64,000 nt of DNA from Burkholderiales bacterium (GCA_025354165.1 JANXNI010000083.1:25215-89214), one strand, 5' to 3'; counted from the stretch's first letter, positions 11,365 to 19,925 are shown. The notes: generated from the sequence alone by a model not told the origin. Translations and numbers: made by a program.

Positions 11365-12585
11365 ATGGAACTCACCGTCACCGTCAAACCCACGCGCCGC
11401 GTCCTGCTCGGCATCACCGGCGGCATCGCCGCTTACAAATCCGCCGAACTGACGCGCCTGTTGGTCAAATCAGGCCGCGAAGTCACTGTCGCTATGACCG
11501 CCTCCGCGCGCGAATTTGTCGGCCCAGCGACCTTTCAGGCGCTTTCCGGTCACCCAGTGTTCAGCGACTTGTGGGACGCACGACCCGACAACGGCATGGC
11601 GCACATCGAACTCACGCGCAGCAACGACGTGATGCTTATTGCTCCCGCCTCGGCTGATTTTCTCGCGCGGTTAGTGCACGGTCGAAGCGATGACCTGCTC
11701 GCCACCACCGTCCTCGCGCGCACCATTCCGCTCATCGTCGCCCCCGCAATGAATTTGCAGATGTGGCAGAACCCGGCGACACAGCGAAACGTCGCCACGC
11801 TCAAAGCCGACGGCGTCCACGTCATCGGTCCCGGCAACGGCGATCAGGCGTGCGGCGAGATCGGCGATGGCCGCATGCTCGAACCTGCGGAAATCATGGC
11901 CGCGCTGGAGGCCTGGGCGCAGCCGAAATTACTCGCAGGCAAACGCGTGCTCATCACCGCCGGCCCCACGCAGGAAGCCATCGACCCCGTGCGCGTGATC
12001 ACCAATCATTCCAGCGGAAAAATGGGTTACGCGCTCGCGCAAGCCTGCGCCGACGCGGGCGCGCAGGTCACGCTAGTGACTGGCCCGACGCATCTCGCGA
12101 CGCCCTACGCCGTTGATCGTGTGAACGTCACCAGTGCCGCGCAAATGCTTGCCGCCGTTGAGGCCGACATCGACGAAGCCGACATCCTCATCGCAGTGGC
12201 CGCCGTCGCCGATTACCGCCCCGCCAACAGCGCCGAACAAAAGATCAAAAAGACCGAAAGCGGACTGACGATCAACCTCGAACCCACCGTAGACATCCTC
12301 GCCAAAATCGCCAAGCGCGCCGGCAAAAACGGCAAACCGCCGTTCTGCGTAGGCTTCGCCGCTGAAAGCGAAAGAGTCGAGCAATACGGCGCAGAAAAGC
12401 GCGCCAGAAAAGACATCCCGCTACTCATCGCGAATCATGCGCAGAGCGCGTTTGGGGCTGATGAAAACGAAGTGACCCTGATTGACGAAACCGGCGCAGC
12501 GGGGGCGAAACGGTTGCCGAGAATGAACAAGCTGGCGCTGGCGCGGGCGTTGGTCGGTGAGATTGCGAAGCGGATTCACGCGTAG
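11365..12585 (+). CDS. coaBC: Bifunctional phosphopantothenoylcysteine decarboxylase / phosphopantothenate-cysteine ligase
   Basis: The enzyme carries out two successive steps of coenzyme A synthesis. The N-terminal flavoprotein CoaC domain shows GITGGIAAYKSAEL, the catalytic-histidine region LSGHPVF, PAMNLQMW and ACGEIGDGRM. The C-terminal CoaB domain starts at LITAGPTQEAIDPVR and contains ITNHSSGKMGYALA. I choose the ATG at 11365 (406 residues) because the upstream 14 codons are not family sequence. The frequent downstream partner dut is absent; a decayed toxin-antitoxin locus follows instead. Confidence 0.95.
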   Translation: MELTVTVKPTRRVLLGITGGIAAYKSAELTRLLVKSGREVTVAMTASAREFVGPATFQALSGHPVFSDLWDARPDNGMAHIELTRSNDVMLIAPASADFLARLVHGRSDDLLATTVLARTIPLIVAPAMNLQMWQNPATQRNVATLKADGVHVIGPGNGDQACGEIGDGRMLEPAEIMAALEAWAQPKLLAGKRVLITAGPTQEAIDPVRVITNHSSGKMGYALAQACADAGAQVTLVTGPTHLATPYAVDRVNVTSAAQMLAAVEADIDEADILIAVAAVADYRPANSAEQKIKKTESGLTINLEPTVDILAKIAKRAGKNGKPPFCVGFAAESERVEQYGAEKRARKDIPLLIANHAQSAFGADENEVTLIDETGAAGAKRLPRMNKLALARALVGEIAKRIHA

Positions 12586-12648
12586 AAACTTTTGCTGTGC
12601 CGAGGCACGCGGGCGCATTTCGGACCTCGATCTTTTGACGCATCCGTT

Positions 12649-12680
12649 GATATCACTTCTCACAGGCGATATCATCTCAC
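12649..12680. promoter_or_regulatory. Direct repeat upstream of vapB-like gene, possible operator
   Basis: Two direct repeats, GATATCACTTCTCAC and GATATCATCTCAC, lie 28 bases before the GTG of the antitoxin gene. Toxin-antitoxin pairs with ribbon-helix-helix antitoxins usually repress themselves from repeated sites in this position. The assignment is inferred from position only. Confidence 0.4.
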
Positions 12681-12707
12681 TTACGCGGCCAATTCGGAAT
12701 TGTTCGG

Positions 12708-12992
12708 GTGAAGTCACCGCCTAAAAAGACTGTCGCAAAGCCGTTGCAGATGCAACGAGATTCGACGCGCACCATCATCAGTTTGCCCAACCCGCAAAAG
12801 CAGTGGCTGGAAGACGTCGCCAAGCGCGAAGGTGTGGCGATGACGGCGGTGGTGCGTGATGCGGTAGCGCATTACCAGCAACATCTGACTGCGCCCGTGG
12901 ATGATTTCGCCGCACTCGGCAGCCGATTGCAAGGTACATGGAAACGCGGTGACGGGCTGGCGTGGCAAACGCAAATGCGCGACGAGTGGTAG
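12708..12992 (+). CDS. Ribbon-helix-helix antitoxin (VapB-like)
   Basis: The protein is a small DNA-binding antitoxin. A ribbon-helix-helix fold is suggested by TRTIISLPNPQKQWLEDVAKREGVAMTAV-type spacing: a short strand, then two helices, residues about 20-60. A C-terminal tail (LGSRLQGTWKRGDGLAW) would contact the toxin. The GTG start gives 94 residues; an ATG at 12750 would give 80 and begins closer to the fold. It precedes a PIN-domain toxin remnant by 9 bases. Since the toxin looks truncated, the antitoxin may be a relic. Confidence 0.7.
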   Translation: MKSPPKKTVAKPLQMQRDSTRTIISLPNPQKQWLEDVAKREGVAMTAVVRDAVAHYQQHLTAPVDDFAALGSRLQGTWKRGDGLAWQTQMRDEW

Positions 12993-13001
12993 CTGTGAGC
13001 C

Positions 13002-13250
13002 GTGCGCTACGTTCCCGACACCGTCATCCTGATCGACTACTTAAACGCAATTCCCGCAGCGATCAAGTGGCTCAACGAACACCATGACGACTGCGTACTA
13101 ACGCCGATCACCCGCGCAGAAGTCCTCGCAGGAAGCGACGCGCAAATGATGGACATCACCAATCGCAGGCTCGACACTTTCGCGCAATGCGACATCGATC
13201 ACGCTGTAGCAAAAACTGCCGCAGCGTTGCGCAAATCGCTACACGCCTGA
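13002..13250 (+). pseudogene. PIN-domain (VapC-like) toxin, 3'-truncated
   Basis: PIN toxins are metal-dependent ribonucleases of about 130 residues with four acidic residues. Here a GTG start gives VPDTVILIDYL, with the first aspartates, and the EVLAG glutamate. The frame stops after 82 residues at LRKSLHA, before the segment that normally carries the last one or two catalytic aspartates. The sequence beyond the stop is not PIN but the remains of a GNAT gene, so a deletion joined the two. It is probably inactive. Confidence 0.7.
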
Positions 13251-13456
13251 CAACCGAGAGACTGGTGTGGACGGCGCAGCGATCCCGCGAGATTTTTTAC
13301 GTCACAAACCCGGACAACGTCGCCAGTATCGAGATGCACAGAAAACTGGGCTTTCAGGAAATGATGCGTGAAACGTCCATCCCACCAATGCTTACCGGAT
13401 TGACGCTATTTCGTCTGCGGTTCGAGGTTAGTACCGAACGTCGAAAGTTTAATTAG
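13238..13456 (+). pseudogene. GNAT acetyltransferase remnant
   Basis: In a frame different from the PIN remnant, LTTERLVW resembles the first strand of RimJ-like GNAT enzymes. It is followed almost directly by NPDNVASIEMHRKLGFQE, the C-terminal acetyl-CoA-binding end of the same family. About 100 residues of the middle are missing, so this is an internally deleted gene. It has no start of its own; the open frame only begins inside the PIN remnant. Confidence 0.65.
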
Positions 13457-13488
13457 CACGAATCACGCTGCAATTAACGCATACCGTG

Positions 13489-14364
13489 CTACCGCCAAAG
13501 CAACCCAATCACGCCCAAAACCATCAAACCGGCACCCAGCAATTTCTCTTTCAACTGCTCTTCCTTGAGCAAGCGCGCGCCGAACCCGGCTGCGAACAGC
13601 ATCGATATTTCGCGCAGCGGCGCGACGTGGCTGATGGGTGCGGTTTGCATGGCGTAGAGCACGAGGATGTAGGCGAGCGGCGAGATTGCGCCGATGCCGA
13701 GCGCGTACTTGCCGTTCTTGCGCCACTCTTTGCGCACTTCGTGGCGCTTGCGGACGAACATGGGCAGCATGAAGATCGTACGCAGAAAGTTTGAAAAGTA
13801 GTCGAGCAGCAGTGGCGAGAGCGCCAGAAATTTCACTGCGTAACCGTCGAGCGCGGTGTACACGGCGATGAACAAACCAGTGGTCAAGCCCCAGCGAATG
13901 CCTGCGCGAGATCGCTCCGACGGCTCGCTGAAAAGGCGCAAACCGCCCGCGAGCACAAAGATGCCAGCGACGATTGCGAGAATCCCCAAACCGGAAAACA
14001 CATTCACCGCTTCGCCGAAAAACACAATGGCTACAACGCTCGACAGCAGCGGCCCGGTGCCTCGCGCGACGGGATACACGACGCCGTAGTCGGCCAGCTG
14101 ATAGCCGCGTTGCAGCGACAACGAGTAGCCGATGTGCACGGCGGCAGAGACGGCCATGATGAGCCACTGCTTTAGCGTGATGTCCGCGACCAGGGACGGC
14201 GAATGCAACCACCAGATCAGCAGCAGCGGCGAATACAACACCATGACGACGGCGTTGCCAAGCAACACGAACGCCGCACCACCGCCCGACTTTTTCGCGA
14301 GCAGATTCCAGCTGGCGTGGAGCAGCGCGGCGAGCACGACGAGGAAGAACGTGGTGAGCGTCAC
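13489..14364 (-). CDS. EamA/DMT family permease
   Basis: This inner-membrane transporter of the drug/metabolite superfamily has 291 residues. It shows about ten hydrophobic segments in two related halves, beginning LVVLAALLHASWNLLAKKSG and, in the second half, GLTTGLFIAVYTALDGYAVK. The motif LREISMLFAAGFGARLLKEE in the second half is typical of EamA proteins. The substrate cannot be predicted. It is monocistronic in appearance, downstream of a 120-bp element on its 5' side. Confidence 0.88.
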   Translation of the reverse strand: MTLTTFFLVVLAALLHASWNLLAKKSGGGAAFVLLGNAVVMVLYSPLLLIWWLHSPSLVADITLKQWLIMAVSAAVHIGYSLSLQRGYQLADYGVVYPVARGTGPLLSSVVAIVFFGEAVNVFSGLGILAIVAGIFVLAGGLRLFSEPSERSRAGIRWGLTTGLFIAVYTALDGYAVKFLALSPLLLDYFSNFLRTIFMLPMFVRKRHEVRKEWRKNGKYALGIGAISPLAYILVLYAMQTAPISHVAPLREISMLFAAGFGARLLKEEQLKEKLLGAGLMVLGVIGLLWR

Positions 14365-14405
14365 GTGCTGGGGGGATTGAACGTCATGGATGTGGCTGGA
14401 GGACT

Positions 14406-14525
14406 ATCAGCTTTTGTCTGAAACCACCATTTTACGCGGGCTACCTGCACATTTATGCCATTATCAACTATTGCACAAATGCGCTTTCAGCCCCAGTGCA
14501 ATGGTCGTTTCATGCCAAAGCTGTT
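14406..14525. repeat. 120-bp quasi-palindromic intergenic element, copy C
   Basis: The copy is exactly 120 bases, starting ATCAGCTTTTGTCTGAAACC. The reversed right arm begins AACAGCTTTGGCATGAAACG; 28 of the 40 outermost positions agree without gaps. The centre at 58-63 is ATCAAC instead of GTCGAC. The element ends 7 bases beyond the stop of the transhydrogenase gene, which is transcribed towards it. Confidence 0.87.
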
Positions 14526-14532
14526 AGACGCG

Positions 14533-15867
14533 CTACCAATATTTCATCGCGCCTTTGAACAGTTCCGCGAGTGAAGATTTCGTCACATCGCGCGGTGCGT
14601 TTTTGATCACACGTTGCTGTGGGAATGCCCGCTCGGCAAGGCTTTCCGCGTCGGCGTCGGTGTAACCAACGGCGTTCAAACCATTCGGAAAATTCACGGC
14701 GCGCATCATTTCGATGAGTTTGCTGGCGACGATTTCACCGGCATCTTTTGCGTCCGCGCCGTGGGTGCTGGCACCGAGAAATTGCGCCGCTTCGAGATGG
14801 CGTTCCGGCGCAGCCTCGCCCGTGAAACGGTAGACGCTGGGCGCGTTGAGCACAACGCTCATGCCATGCGGCACCATCGGTTGTACTTGTGGGTAGCCCT
14901 GCGGCGGTTTGAAGTCGCGCACGAGGCCGGAGACGGCGTAGCTCATGCCATGCGGCAAGTGGCAACCGGCATTGGAAAACGTCATGCCCGCGATCAGCGC
15001 GGAGTACATGATCGCGCCCTTCGCTTGCTGATCGCTCCGATCATTGACGGCCTTGACAAGGTTCTGACCGATGATGCGCAGCGATTCGCGTGCGCCCATG
15101 TCGCTCCACAAATTCGCGCCCTGATTCATCGGGCGTTTTGCACCGTCGTCGCCTTCATAGAGCTTCGGCTTGGCGCTGTGTGCCCTCGCCGTGTAGCTCT
15201 CCAGCGCATGCGACAACGCGTCGAAGCCGTTGGCGGCGATCACCGCGGGTGAGAGGGTGTGCGTCACGTCCGGGTCCACCAAAGCGCGTGAAGGCAGCAT
15301 GTGGCGCGACAGGATGCCCGTTTTGCATTGCTGTTCGAGCAGATTGCAGATCGCGATGCCGGTGACCTCGCTTCCGGTGCCGCAGGTGGTCGGGCAAGCG
15401 ATATGCGGTTTCAGCGGGCCGGGCACGGGTTTCCCAAGGCCAATCGGTGCATTGACATAAGCGAGTAATTCGTCGGGATACGTGGCGTACAAATTCGCGG
15501 CTTTGGCGGTGTCCATCACCGAACCGCCGCCGACCGAAACGAAGCCGTCGAATTTACCTTCTTGCGCAAACTTCGCAGCGGCCATGAACGAGTCACCGGT
15601 TGGCTCTACGGCACATTCCCAATAAATTTCCACGGTGCAGCCCGCCGCTTCGAGCGAACGCTTGACGGTCGCGACGTAGGGCAAATCGCGAACAGTTTTG
15701 TCGGTAAACAGCCCGATGCGCTTCATGCCTAAAGCCCGCGCGTGCGAGCCCGCTTCGCGCAGGCATCCCGGCCCAAAGGTGAAGTGGTTGACCTCGACGG
15801 TGAAGGCGGCGTCGCCTTCATGACCTTGCAAGCCTTCCAGACCGTAGTAGCGGCAGCAGGTGTACAT
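14533..15867 (-). CDS. Hydroxyacid-oxoacid transhydrogenase-like iron-dependent alcohol dehydrogenase
   Basis: This group III iron alcohol dehydrogenase most resembles the ADHFE1/HOT type, which couples oxidation of 4-hydroxybutyrate to reduction of 2-oxoglutarate, giving D-2-hydroxyglutarate. Features are the NAD loop GGGSVMDTAKAANLY, PTTCGTGSEVTG, and metal-ligand regions GFDALSHALESYTA and CHLPHGMSYAVSG. The start MYTCCRYYGLEGLQ (444 residues) sits in TGATG with the OsmC gene stop; a longer frame would overlap that gene. It ends a seven-gene minus-strand run starting at birA. Substrate assignment is from resemblance only. Confidence 0.85.
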   Translation of the reverse strand: MYTCCRYYGLEGLQGHEGDAAFTVEVNHFTFGPGCLREAGSHARALGMKRIGLFTDKTVRDLPYVATVKRSLEAAGCTVEIYWECAVEPTGDSFMAAAKFAQEGKFDGFVSVGGGSVMDTAKAANLYATYPDELLAYVNAPIGLGKPVPGPLKPHIACPTTCGTGSEVTGIAICNLLEQQCKTGILSRHMLPSRALVDPDVTHTLSPAVIAANGFDALSHALESYTARAHSAKPKLYEGDDGAKRPMNQGANLWSDMGARESLRIIGQNLVKAVNDRSDQQAKGAIMYSALIAGMTFSNAGCHLPHGMSYAVSGLVRDFKPPQGYPQVQPMVPHGMSVVLNAPSVYRFTGEAAPERHLEAAQFLGASTHGADAKDAGEIVASKLIEMMRAVNFPNGLNAVGYTDADAESLAERAFPQQRVIKNAPRDVTKSSLAELFKGAMKYW

Positions 15868-16343
15868 CAGCAATGTTCCGGTAGTTGGGGTTCGCAGCGA
15901 ACTTCTGTCTTCACCGAATTGGCGATGAAGCATTCGGCGTGCGCCTTGTGATGCAAGGCGTGAATTTGCTCGACTGTGGGCAGTAGATTGCCTGAAAAAA
16001 CGACATAAGGTTTGAGCGTCACAACCGTCATGGCCATCTTGCCTTCAGCGTTGCGCGCCATGATGCCGGAGGCGTTGTCGACGTAACTATCAACGCAAAA
16101 TTTGCGAGCTGCCGCAATCGATAGAAACCAGAGCATGTGGCAACTGGAAAGCGATGCGACAAACATCTCCTCCGGATCGACGGCGCTCGCGTCGGACATC
16201 GGCAGCGGCACGACGCTGGGAGACGATGAGCCTGGCAACTCCGCGCCGCCGTCGAAACGCAAAGTATGTATGCGGCTATAGCGATTGCCGAGAAAGTCTT
16301 GCTCGCCCCGCTGCCATTCGATTTTTGCGGTGTATTCACTCAT
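15867..16343 (-). CDS. OsmC/Ohr family protein
   Basis: OsmC-type proteins are thiol peroxidases acting on organic hydroperoxides. The 158-residue chain has the two expected reactive cysteines, in SLSSCHMLWFL and in HAECFIANSVKTEV. The first is in the usual central helix; the second follows a family histidine-alanine stretch. It lies 2 bases after the GMC oxidoreductase gene and overlaps the transhydrogenase start by one base, so all three are likely made together. A role in detoxifying peroxides from neighbouring flavin chemistry is plausible but inferred. Confidence 0.9.
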   Translation of the reverse strand: MSEYTAKIEWQRGEQDFLGNRYSRIHTLRFDGGAELPGSSSPSVVPLPMSDASAVDPEEMFVASLSSCHMLWFLSIAAARKFCVDSYVDNASGIMARNAEGKMAMTVVTLKPYVVFSGNLLPTVEQIHALHHKAHAECFIANSVKTEVRCEPQLPEHC

Positions 16344-16345
16344 GC

Positions 16346-17953
16346 TTAGAGTGCGTCCGCCCTGATCATGTCGGCAGCTTTTTCCGCCATCATAACCACC
16401 GGTGAATTGGTGTTACCGGAGATGAGCGTGGGCATGACGGAACAGTCGATCACACGCAAACCGGTGACGCCACGTACGCGCAAGCGGGAATCGACGACAC
16501 CCATCGGGTCGGTGTCCGGTGCCATCTTGCACGTCCCGCTCGGATGAAAAATCGTCGCGCCGTAGTTGCGTGCGAACTCCAGAATTTCGTCGTCGGTTTG
16601 CACGCTGGCGCTCGGTCGGTATTCCTCGCCGATCAGATCACTCATCGCTTTGGTACCTGCGAGCTTGCGCGCGAATCGAACCGATTCGACGGCGCAACGA
16701 ACATCAGTTTCATGCGACAAATAGTTCGCGAACATCAGCGGTGCGGCGAGTGGATCAGCGGATTTGAGCGCTACGTGTCCACGCGATTCGGGTCTGAGCT
16801 GACAGACCGAGAATGTACAACCACTCCACGGATGCGTACTTCCACCCGCCATTTCGGCCGACAGTGCGGCGAAGTGAAACTGGATATCGGGCGTGCTGGA
16901 TTCTGGCAACACTTTCGTAAACATGCCGCCGTGATTGATGCCGATGGCAAGCGGCCCAGCCCGGCGCGTGAGCCAGTCCCAGCCCATCAAAAATTTGCGC
17001 CAGTTGCTCTTCAAATCATCGTTGATGGTGATCGGTTTTTTGACTTTGAACAGCAGGCGGAATTGCAAGTGATCCTGCAAGTTTTGACCGACACCGGGAA
17101 GGTCGTGCAGCAGCGGAATACCGTGTTCGCGCAGGTGTTCGCGTGGGCCGATGCCGGAGAGCATCAGCAGTTGAGGGCTTTGCAGCGCACCCGCCGTGAG
17201 CAGCACTTCCTTGTTCGCACGCAGCGTTACAGTCTTCCCGTACTGCATGTATTCCACGCCAACAGCACGCGTGCCTTCGAACAGAACTCGCGTGGCTCTT
17301 GCATTCACTTCCGTGCGCAGATTTTTGCGTTTCTGCGCGGGACGCAGGTAGGCGACAGCCGTTGAGCAACGCCAGCCGTGCTTGGTAAACAACTGGTAGT
17401 AACCAACGCCGGTCTGATCGCCGCTGTTGAAGTCCATCGTGCGTGGCACGCCGAGCTCTTCGCCGCCAGCGATGATGGCGTCCATCACGGGATGCGGATC
17501 GGGAATCGAGGTGCCCCAGAGCGGCCCACCCTGGCCGTGGGTGCCGTTGGCGATCAAACGCTTGTCGCTGTTGTGCTCGCTCTTGATGAAGTACGGCAGC
17601 ACTTCTTTCCAGCTCCAGCCGTTGTTGCCCGCCGCGCTCCAGCGGTCATAGTCTGCGGACTGCCCACGGATGTAGATCAGCCCGTTGATCGACGACGATC
17701 CGCCAAGCCCGCGACCGCGCGGCCAGTAGACCTTGCGGCCGTGCATGTTCGGCTCAGGCTCCGTGTAGTAGCCGTAGTTGTAGACCGGGTGGAACATCGT
17801 TTTGGCGTAACCAATCGGGATGTGAATCCACAGGTAATTGTCTTTCGGGCCAGCTTCCAGCAAGCACACTGAATTGCGACCATCCTCGGACAACCGGTTC
17901 GCCAATACGCAGCCCGCCGTGCCTGCGCCTACGATGATGTAATCAACAGTCAT
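16346..17953 (-). CDS. GMC family FAD oxidoreductase (choline dehydrogenase-like)
   Basis: This FAD-dependent alcohol dehydrogenase/oxidase is about 535 residues long. It begins VDYIIVGAGTAGCVLANRL, the ADP-binding fold, followed by the first GMC signature PRGRGLGGSSSINGLIYIRG and the second TAGALQSPQLLMLSGIGP. The C-terminal active-site histidine is in IFHPSGTCKM, with the partner asparagine in SGNTNSPVV. I start at the ATG at 17953, 6 bases after GAAG; an ATG two codons upstream is also possible. The substrate is unknown; betaine synthesis genes are not adjacent. Confidence 0.9.
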   Translation of the reverse strand: MTVDYIIVGAGTAGCVLANRLSEDGRNSVCLLEAGPKDNYLWIHIPIGYAKTMFHPVYNYGYYTEPEPNMHGRKVYWPRGRGLGGSSSINGLIYIRGQSADYDRWSAAGNNGWSWKEVLPYFIKSEHNSDKRLIANGTHGQGGPLWGTSIPDPHPVMDAIIAGGEELGVPRTMDFNSGDQTGVGYYQLFTKHGWRCSTAVAYLRPAQKRKNLRTEVNARATRVLFEGTRAVGVEYMQYGKTVTLRANKEVLLTAGALQSPQLLMLSGIGPREHLREHGIPLLHDLPGVGQNLQDHLQFRLLFKVKKPITINDDLKSNWRKFLMGWDWLTRRAGPLAIGINHGGMFTKVLPESSTPDIQFHFAALSAEMAGGSTHPWSGCTFSVCQLRPESRGHVALKSADPLAAPLMFANYLSHETDVRCAVESVRFARKLAGTKAMSDLIGEEYRPSASVQTDDEILEFARNYGATIFHPSGTCKMAPDTDPMGVVDSRLRVRGVTGLRVIDCSVMPTLISGNTNSPVVMMAEKAADMIRADAL

Positions 17954-17962
17954 GGGCATCTT

Positions 17963-18502
17963 CTAGTTCAATTTCAAAGTCATAAAGAGCACGTCCGGCT
18001 CCGGATTGTGGGTGTACGGTTCGGCATCGACGAAACCGAGTGAGCGGTACAGCGCGATAGCGGCTGGCATACGCTTCTTCAAAGTGTCGAGCTTCATTTC
18101 TTTGTAGCCAGCGTCACGGGCAAATGCAATCGCTGTGCGCGCAAGTTCTCGCCCCAGCCCGGTGCCCTTAGCTTCTGGTTCGACCCACAAGCGCTTCAAT
18201 TCGCATGCCGAAACGGATTCACCCGCCGAAACGGACTCACCCGCCGAAACGGCGAGCGCGCGCACGGCAACGACGCCCACTGGCGTATTTGTTGGCGCAG
18301 CCACGGGTGCAGATGATGAGTCCAGGGTCGCGAGCCACAATCCACCTTCAGGCGCACTGTATTTTCCGGGCAGCGCGGCTAACTCATCTTCGAAATTCTG
18401 GAAACACAAATCGATCTCTGTCCAGCGCGCATAGTTACGCATGAGCGCCCGCGCATGCTCAATGTCCTGCGCTGATGTGGCGGGTCGAATGCGGGAAATC
18501 AT
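17963..18502 (-). CDS. GNAT family N-acetyltransferase
   Basis: This cytoplasmic acetyl-CoA-dependent acetyltransferase has 179 residues. The acetyl-CoA loop is EAKGTGLGRELARTAIAFARDAG (motif A, near residue 130), followed by ALYRSLGFVDAEPY. Just before motif A the protein carries a short repeated insert SAGESVSAGESVSACE, encoded by an 18-base tandem repeat. The start overlaps the SPOR protein stop by 4 bases. The acceptor substrate is not predictable. Confidence 0.88.
   Translation of the reverse strand: MISRIRPATSAQDIEHARALMRNYARWTEIDLCFQNFEDELAALPGKYSAPEGGLWLATLDSSSAPVAAPTNTPVGVVAVRALAVSAGESVSAGESVSACELKRLWVEPEAKGTGLGRELARTAIAFARDAGYKEMKLDTLKKRMPAAIALYRSLGFVDAEPYTHNPEPDVLFMTLKLN
18206..18252. 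repeat. 18-bp tandem repeat inside GNAT gene
   Basis: The unit CGCCGAAACGGACTCACC occurs about 2.6 times in tandem (first copy with two substitutions), in frame, giving repeated SAGESV. Length change by slippage would keep the frame and only lengthen a loop before the acetyl-CoA motif. Confidence 0.8.
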
Positions 18503-19161
18503 GCCTTGATGTCGGGACAGGCACCGGTCGTGATTGACGTGCCAGCAATCTCTGACTTGAGTTCTTCGAGCTTGCTGACCGTGGACTGCGTGGGTTCCCG
18601 CAGCACCAGCGCTGTCATCGCCAGTGTCTGTTCGCGTAGGCGGTAGGTAGCCGTCTTCACGCCTTTGGCACGAATCGCGGCGAGGCGTTCATCCGCCTCT
18701 GCCTTCGTTCGAAACACGCCGAGCGAAATGGCGAAATTCCATTCACCGGACTCAAGCACGACATTGCCGCCGGTAACGTTGAGCCGCTTGAGATCGGCGA
18801 ACGCACGATCAGCAGCAGGACGATTCGTTTTTGGCGGTATGTAGACCCAGTGTTCGGCCTGAACATCCACACGGCGCGACAGCAGCGTACGCCCCAGCAC
18901 CAGAGGCTCCAGCAATTTGGTAGCACGCACGCGATCAGCTTCTGACAGCGGCCCCCATTCGGCGCAAGCCAGCGTAAGCTGCGCGACTTTGGCGGGGCCA
19001 AGCTTCGACATCTGTTGCGCCGTCAACGACTTCACGGCATCGGCATTGATCGGTTTGTAGCGCTCGGCGCTGGCCTGCGCGTTCGCGTTCATGCCGTCGA
19101 CGTACGCATAGCCGAACAATGCTGCGTTCGCGAGCAACAACAAAACGAGCAGCTTTTTCAT
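18499..19161 (-). CDS. SPOR-like domain membrane-anchored/exported protein
   Basis: The product has 220 residues with an N-terminal hydrophobic segment (LLVLLLLANAALFGYAYV). The C-terminal part, about 105-185, reads HWVYIPPK ... ADLKRLNVTG ... FAISLGVFRTKAEADERLAAIRAKG. This is the strand-helix pattern of SPOR domains, which bind denuded septal peptidoglycan. It overlaps coaX upstream and the GNAT gene downstream by 4 bases each. The order birA-coaX-SPOR recurs in Betaproteobacteria. A cell-division or wall role is inferred from the domain. Confidence 0.8.
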   Translation of the reverse strand: MKKLLVLLLLANAALFGYAYVDGMNANAQASAERYKPINADAVKSLTAQQMSKLGPAKVAQLTLACAEWGPLSEADRVRATKLLEPLVLGRTLLSRRVDVQAEHWVYIPPKTNRPAADRAFADLKRLNVTGGNVVLESGEWNFAISLGVFRTKAEADERLAAIRAKGVKTATYRLREQTLAMTALVLREPTQSTVSKLEELKSEIAGTSITTGACPDIKA

Positions 19162-19925
19162 TCTCCAGACCCAGCAAAATCGACACTTGATTTTGCCAGC
19201 AAGCGCACGCCCTCCAGCACCAGCGAATCGATCACGGTATTGCCATCGGCGAGATGTTGCAGCAGGCGATACGCGCTTCCCCCTGTGAGTACGATGCGCG
19301 GCGCCGGTACGACCCCGCGCTCTCGCAGGCGCTGGCTCAGCCGTTTATGGCCGTGTTCGATCGCTCCGACCATCGCATCAATCGCGCCGGTGGCAAGCGC
19401 GTCCCGGGTGTTGGTCGGCTGCGCTGTCCAGTCGCCAGCATCGACGGACAGCGCCGCTGTATTGCCTGCCAGACCACCCAGCATGGCGTGGTATCCCGCG
19501 ACAATCGCGCCACCCAGATAATTGCCTCGTTCATCCAGTTGATCGACCGTCAACGCCGTGCCTGCACAAGCCACGACGCATGGGGCCAGCCCGCGATGCC
19601 ACGCCGCAATCACCGCCGCCCAGCGATCCGTTCCAAGCCGCGCGGGGTCGTCGTAGCCATTCTTCACACCGCAAGCACTGGCGGTCGAAACAATCCAGTA
19701 AATGCGAATACCAAGCGCAGCAAACTGGCGTTCGACGCGTTCCTTCGACACGAGGTTAGCGACGTGACTGCCAACGACTTGTGTGGGTCTGTCAGTGTCG
19801 AGGCCCGCGCGCAGAACAAAATGTTCGATCTCCGCTACGAACATCGCTCCGCGCGTCACGATGCGATCACCGTTGAAGCCCGCCCATTTCAGGCGTGTGT
19901 TGCCAATATCAAGAACCAAGAGCAC
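19158..19925 (-). CDS. coaX: Type III pantothenate kinase
   Basis: CoaX phosphorylates pantothenate in the first step of coenzyme A synthesis. The 255-residue chain begins LVLDIGNTRLKWAGF, the ASKHA phosphate-1 loop, and carries GTDRWAAVIAAW and VACAGTALTVDQLD (phosphate-2) plus VLTGGSAYRLL near the C-terminus. It overlaps birA by 17 bases. With coaBC and panE elsewhere in the window, several pantothenate/CoA steps are represented. Confidence 0.93.
   Translation of the reverse strand: MLLVLDIGNTRLKWAGFNGDRIVTRGAMFVAEIEHFVLRAGLDTDRPTQVVGSHVANLVSKERVERQFAALGIRIYWIVSTASACGVKNGYDDPARLGTDRWAAVIAAWHRGLAPCVVACAGTALTVDQLDERGNYLGGAIVAGYHAMLGGLAGNTAALSVDAGDWTAQPTNTRDALATGAIDAMVGAIEHGHKRLSQRLRERGVVPAPRIVLTGGSAYRLLQHLADGNTVIDSLVLEGVRLLAKSSVDFAGSGE

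Noticed and set aside
13187..13250. N-terminal part of the open frame overlapping the PIN remnant as a real GNAT start
   Set aside because: Those codons lie within the PIN reading frame and give a basic, family-less peptide; GNAT similarity starts only after about 13238.
18206..18252. Possible CRISPR array
   Set aside because: The repeat units are directly adjacent with no spacers and lie in frame within a GNAT gene.
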